DNA of 6,905 nucleotides from CAZUZS01 sp964624795 (lineage in GTDB: Bacteria > Calditrichota > Calditrichia > RBG-13-44-9). The notes below the pieces were generated by a model. That model did not search any database. It was not told where the DNA came from and saw only the letters and a list, made by a program, of their open reading frames with translations. The stretch is taken from positions 1 through 6,905 of the forward strand of contig CAZUZS010000139.1 in assembly GCA_964624795.1 (NCBI GenBank), written 5' to 3'. A program made the translations under genes and the position numbers. Shown in pieces: positions 6,238 through 6,905 of this stretch (its first letter is position 1; every line of letters begins with the position of its first letter).

Positions 6238-6905
6238 ATGATTATGAAGAGAAAACTCATTCTGTTCGATATAGACGGTACCTTGATCCTTACCGGGGGA
6301 ATTGCCGCCGGTCTGATGGTTGAAGCTGTTTCGGCAGTTTTGAAGCGCCCAATCCAATGGACCATACTCGATTTTGTCGGGAATACCGATCGCAGCATTA
6401 TCCAAACACTGCTCCGCCGAAACGGCGCAATCGAACCGTCGCTGGAGGAAATGGCTGAAGCATCATTAAATGATTACCTGAAGCGATTGAAGAAAACGCT
6501 GGCGCGGGATGGAATTGTGCAGGTTCTTCCCGGCGTGGAAAAACTGCTTAAAACCATTCATCAGGACAAGAGATTCGCACTCGGTTTGCTTACCGGCAAT
6601 GTGCAGGAAGGTGCCAGGCTGAAACTAAAAAGCCACAAACTTTTTGATTATTTCCCTATCGGGGCGTTTGGCGATGATGCATTAAACCGCGAGTTGCTGC
6701 CCGGATTTGCCATCCAGCGCGCCGAAAAACATTTCCGCTGTTTTTTCGACCGACAGGATGTGTGGATTGTCGGAGACAGTACCAATGATATCAAATGTGC
6801 CCGTGCAAACCATCTGCGCAGCCTGGCGGTGGCAACCGGGCATATTAAGAAAGAGGAACTTGGGCAATTCCATCCCACCGTGCTGCTCGATGATCTTAGT
6901 GAAAC
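6238..6905 (+). CDS. HAD-superfamily hydrolase, phosphoglycolate-phosphatase-like (3' end cut by the window)
   Basis: The frame is open from ATG 6238 to the window edge, 222 codons with no stop. Family members are about 215-235 residues, so probably only a few residues are missing. The HAD motifs are intact: motif I DIDGTL (11-16, with nucleophile D11 and acid/base D13), motif II LLTGN with T119, a basic residue for motif III (R151 or K164), and motif IV VGDSTNDI (178-185, with D180 and D184). The segment 17-95 between motifs I and II is helical and should be the C1 cap that selects the substrate; GAFGDDA (142-148) precedes motif III. This predicts a cytoplasmic Mg-dependent phosphatase acting on a small phosphorylated metabolite; the substrate cannot be read from the sequence. 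A second Met at 6244 is an equally possible start and neither has a clear Shine-Dalgarno site. An in-frame TAA at 6190-6192 limits any longer start. The 28-nt gap from era suggests co-transcription. Confidence 0.9.
   Translation, partial: MIMKRKLILFDIDGTLILTGGIAAGLMVEAVSAVLKRPIQWTILDFVGNTDRSIIQTLLRRNGAIEPSLEEMAEASLNDYLKRLKKTLARDGIVQVLPGVEKLLKTIHQDKRFALGLLTGNVQEGARLKLKSHKLFDYFPIGAFGDDALNRELLPGFAIQRAEKHFRCFFDRQDVWIVGDSTNDIKCARANHLRSLAVATGHIKKEELGQFHPTVLLDDLSE

Overview
The window reads as an ordinary stretch of bacterial chromosome with every recognisable gene on the + strand. There are five genes plus what may be the last codons of a sixth at the left edge. A large outer-membrane barrel protein ending in Phe, a Sec signal peptide and moderate GC content all point to a Gram-negative (diderm) bacterium. 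The style of the barrel protein (N-terminal Ig-like domains, then a barrel rich in Asn, Tyr and Arg) and the weak Shine-Dalgarno sites suggest an uncultured lineage of the Fibrobacteres-Chlorobi-Bacteroidetes group or a neighbour such as the Calditrichota/KSB1 type. That placement is inference only; no rRNA or other phylogenetic marker beyond Era is present.

Layout: 1-78 holds a possible tail of an upstream gene and the leader of gene 1. 79-2469 encodes a secreted, probably outer-membrane beta-barrel protein of 796 aa. 2524-2916 encodes a conserved small protein of unknown function, 54 nt further on and possibly co-transcribed. 2917-3047 is a 131-nt spacer with weak dyads and an AT-rich possible promoter. 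3048-5168 encodes a membrane receptor-type class III nucleotidyl cyclase (CHASE2 sensor, three transmembrane segments, cyclase domain, short TPR-like tail) with all catalytic residues in place. 5169-5318 is a 150-nt spacer with two good inverted repeats. 5319-6209 encodes the GTPase Era. 6238 to the right edge encodes a HAD-family phosphatase that lacks only its last residues.

Era and the HAD phosphatase are 28 nt apart and probably form one transcript. Era is a housekeeping 16S rRNA/30S assembly factor. The cyclase would convert an envelope signal into cAMP. The barrel protein and the 130-aa protein have no assignable function. No known pathway ties these genes together and I see no mobile element, CRISPR array, tRNA or rRNA.

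The most noteworthy non-coding signal is the spacer before era. It holds a 10-bp perfect hairpin, extendable by 4 bp across a bulge, just after the cyclase stop. It also holds a second 9-bp perfect inverted repeat whose right arm contains part of the era Shine-Dalgarno sequence. I found no clear evidence of an undescribed multi-gene system; the window looks largely conventional.
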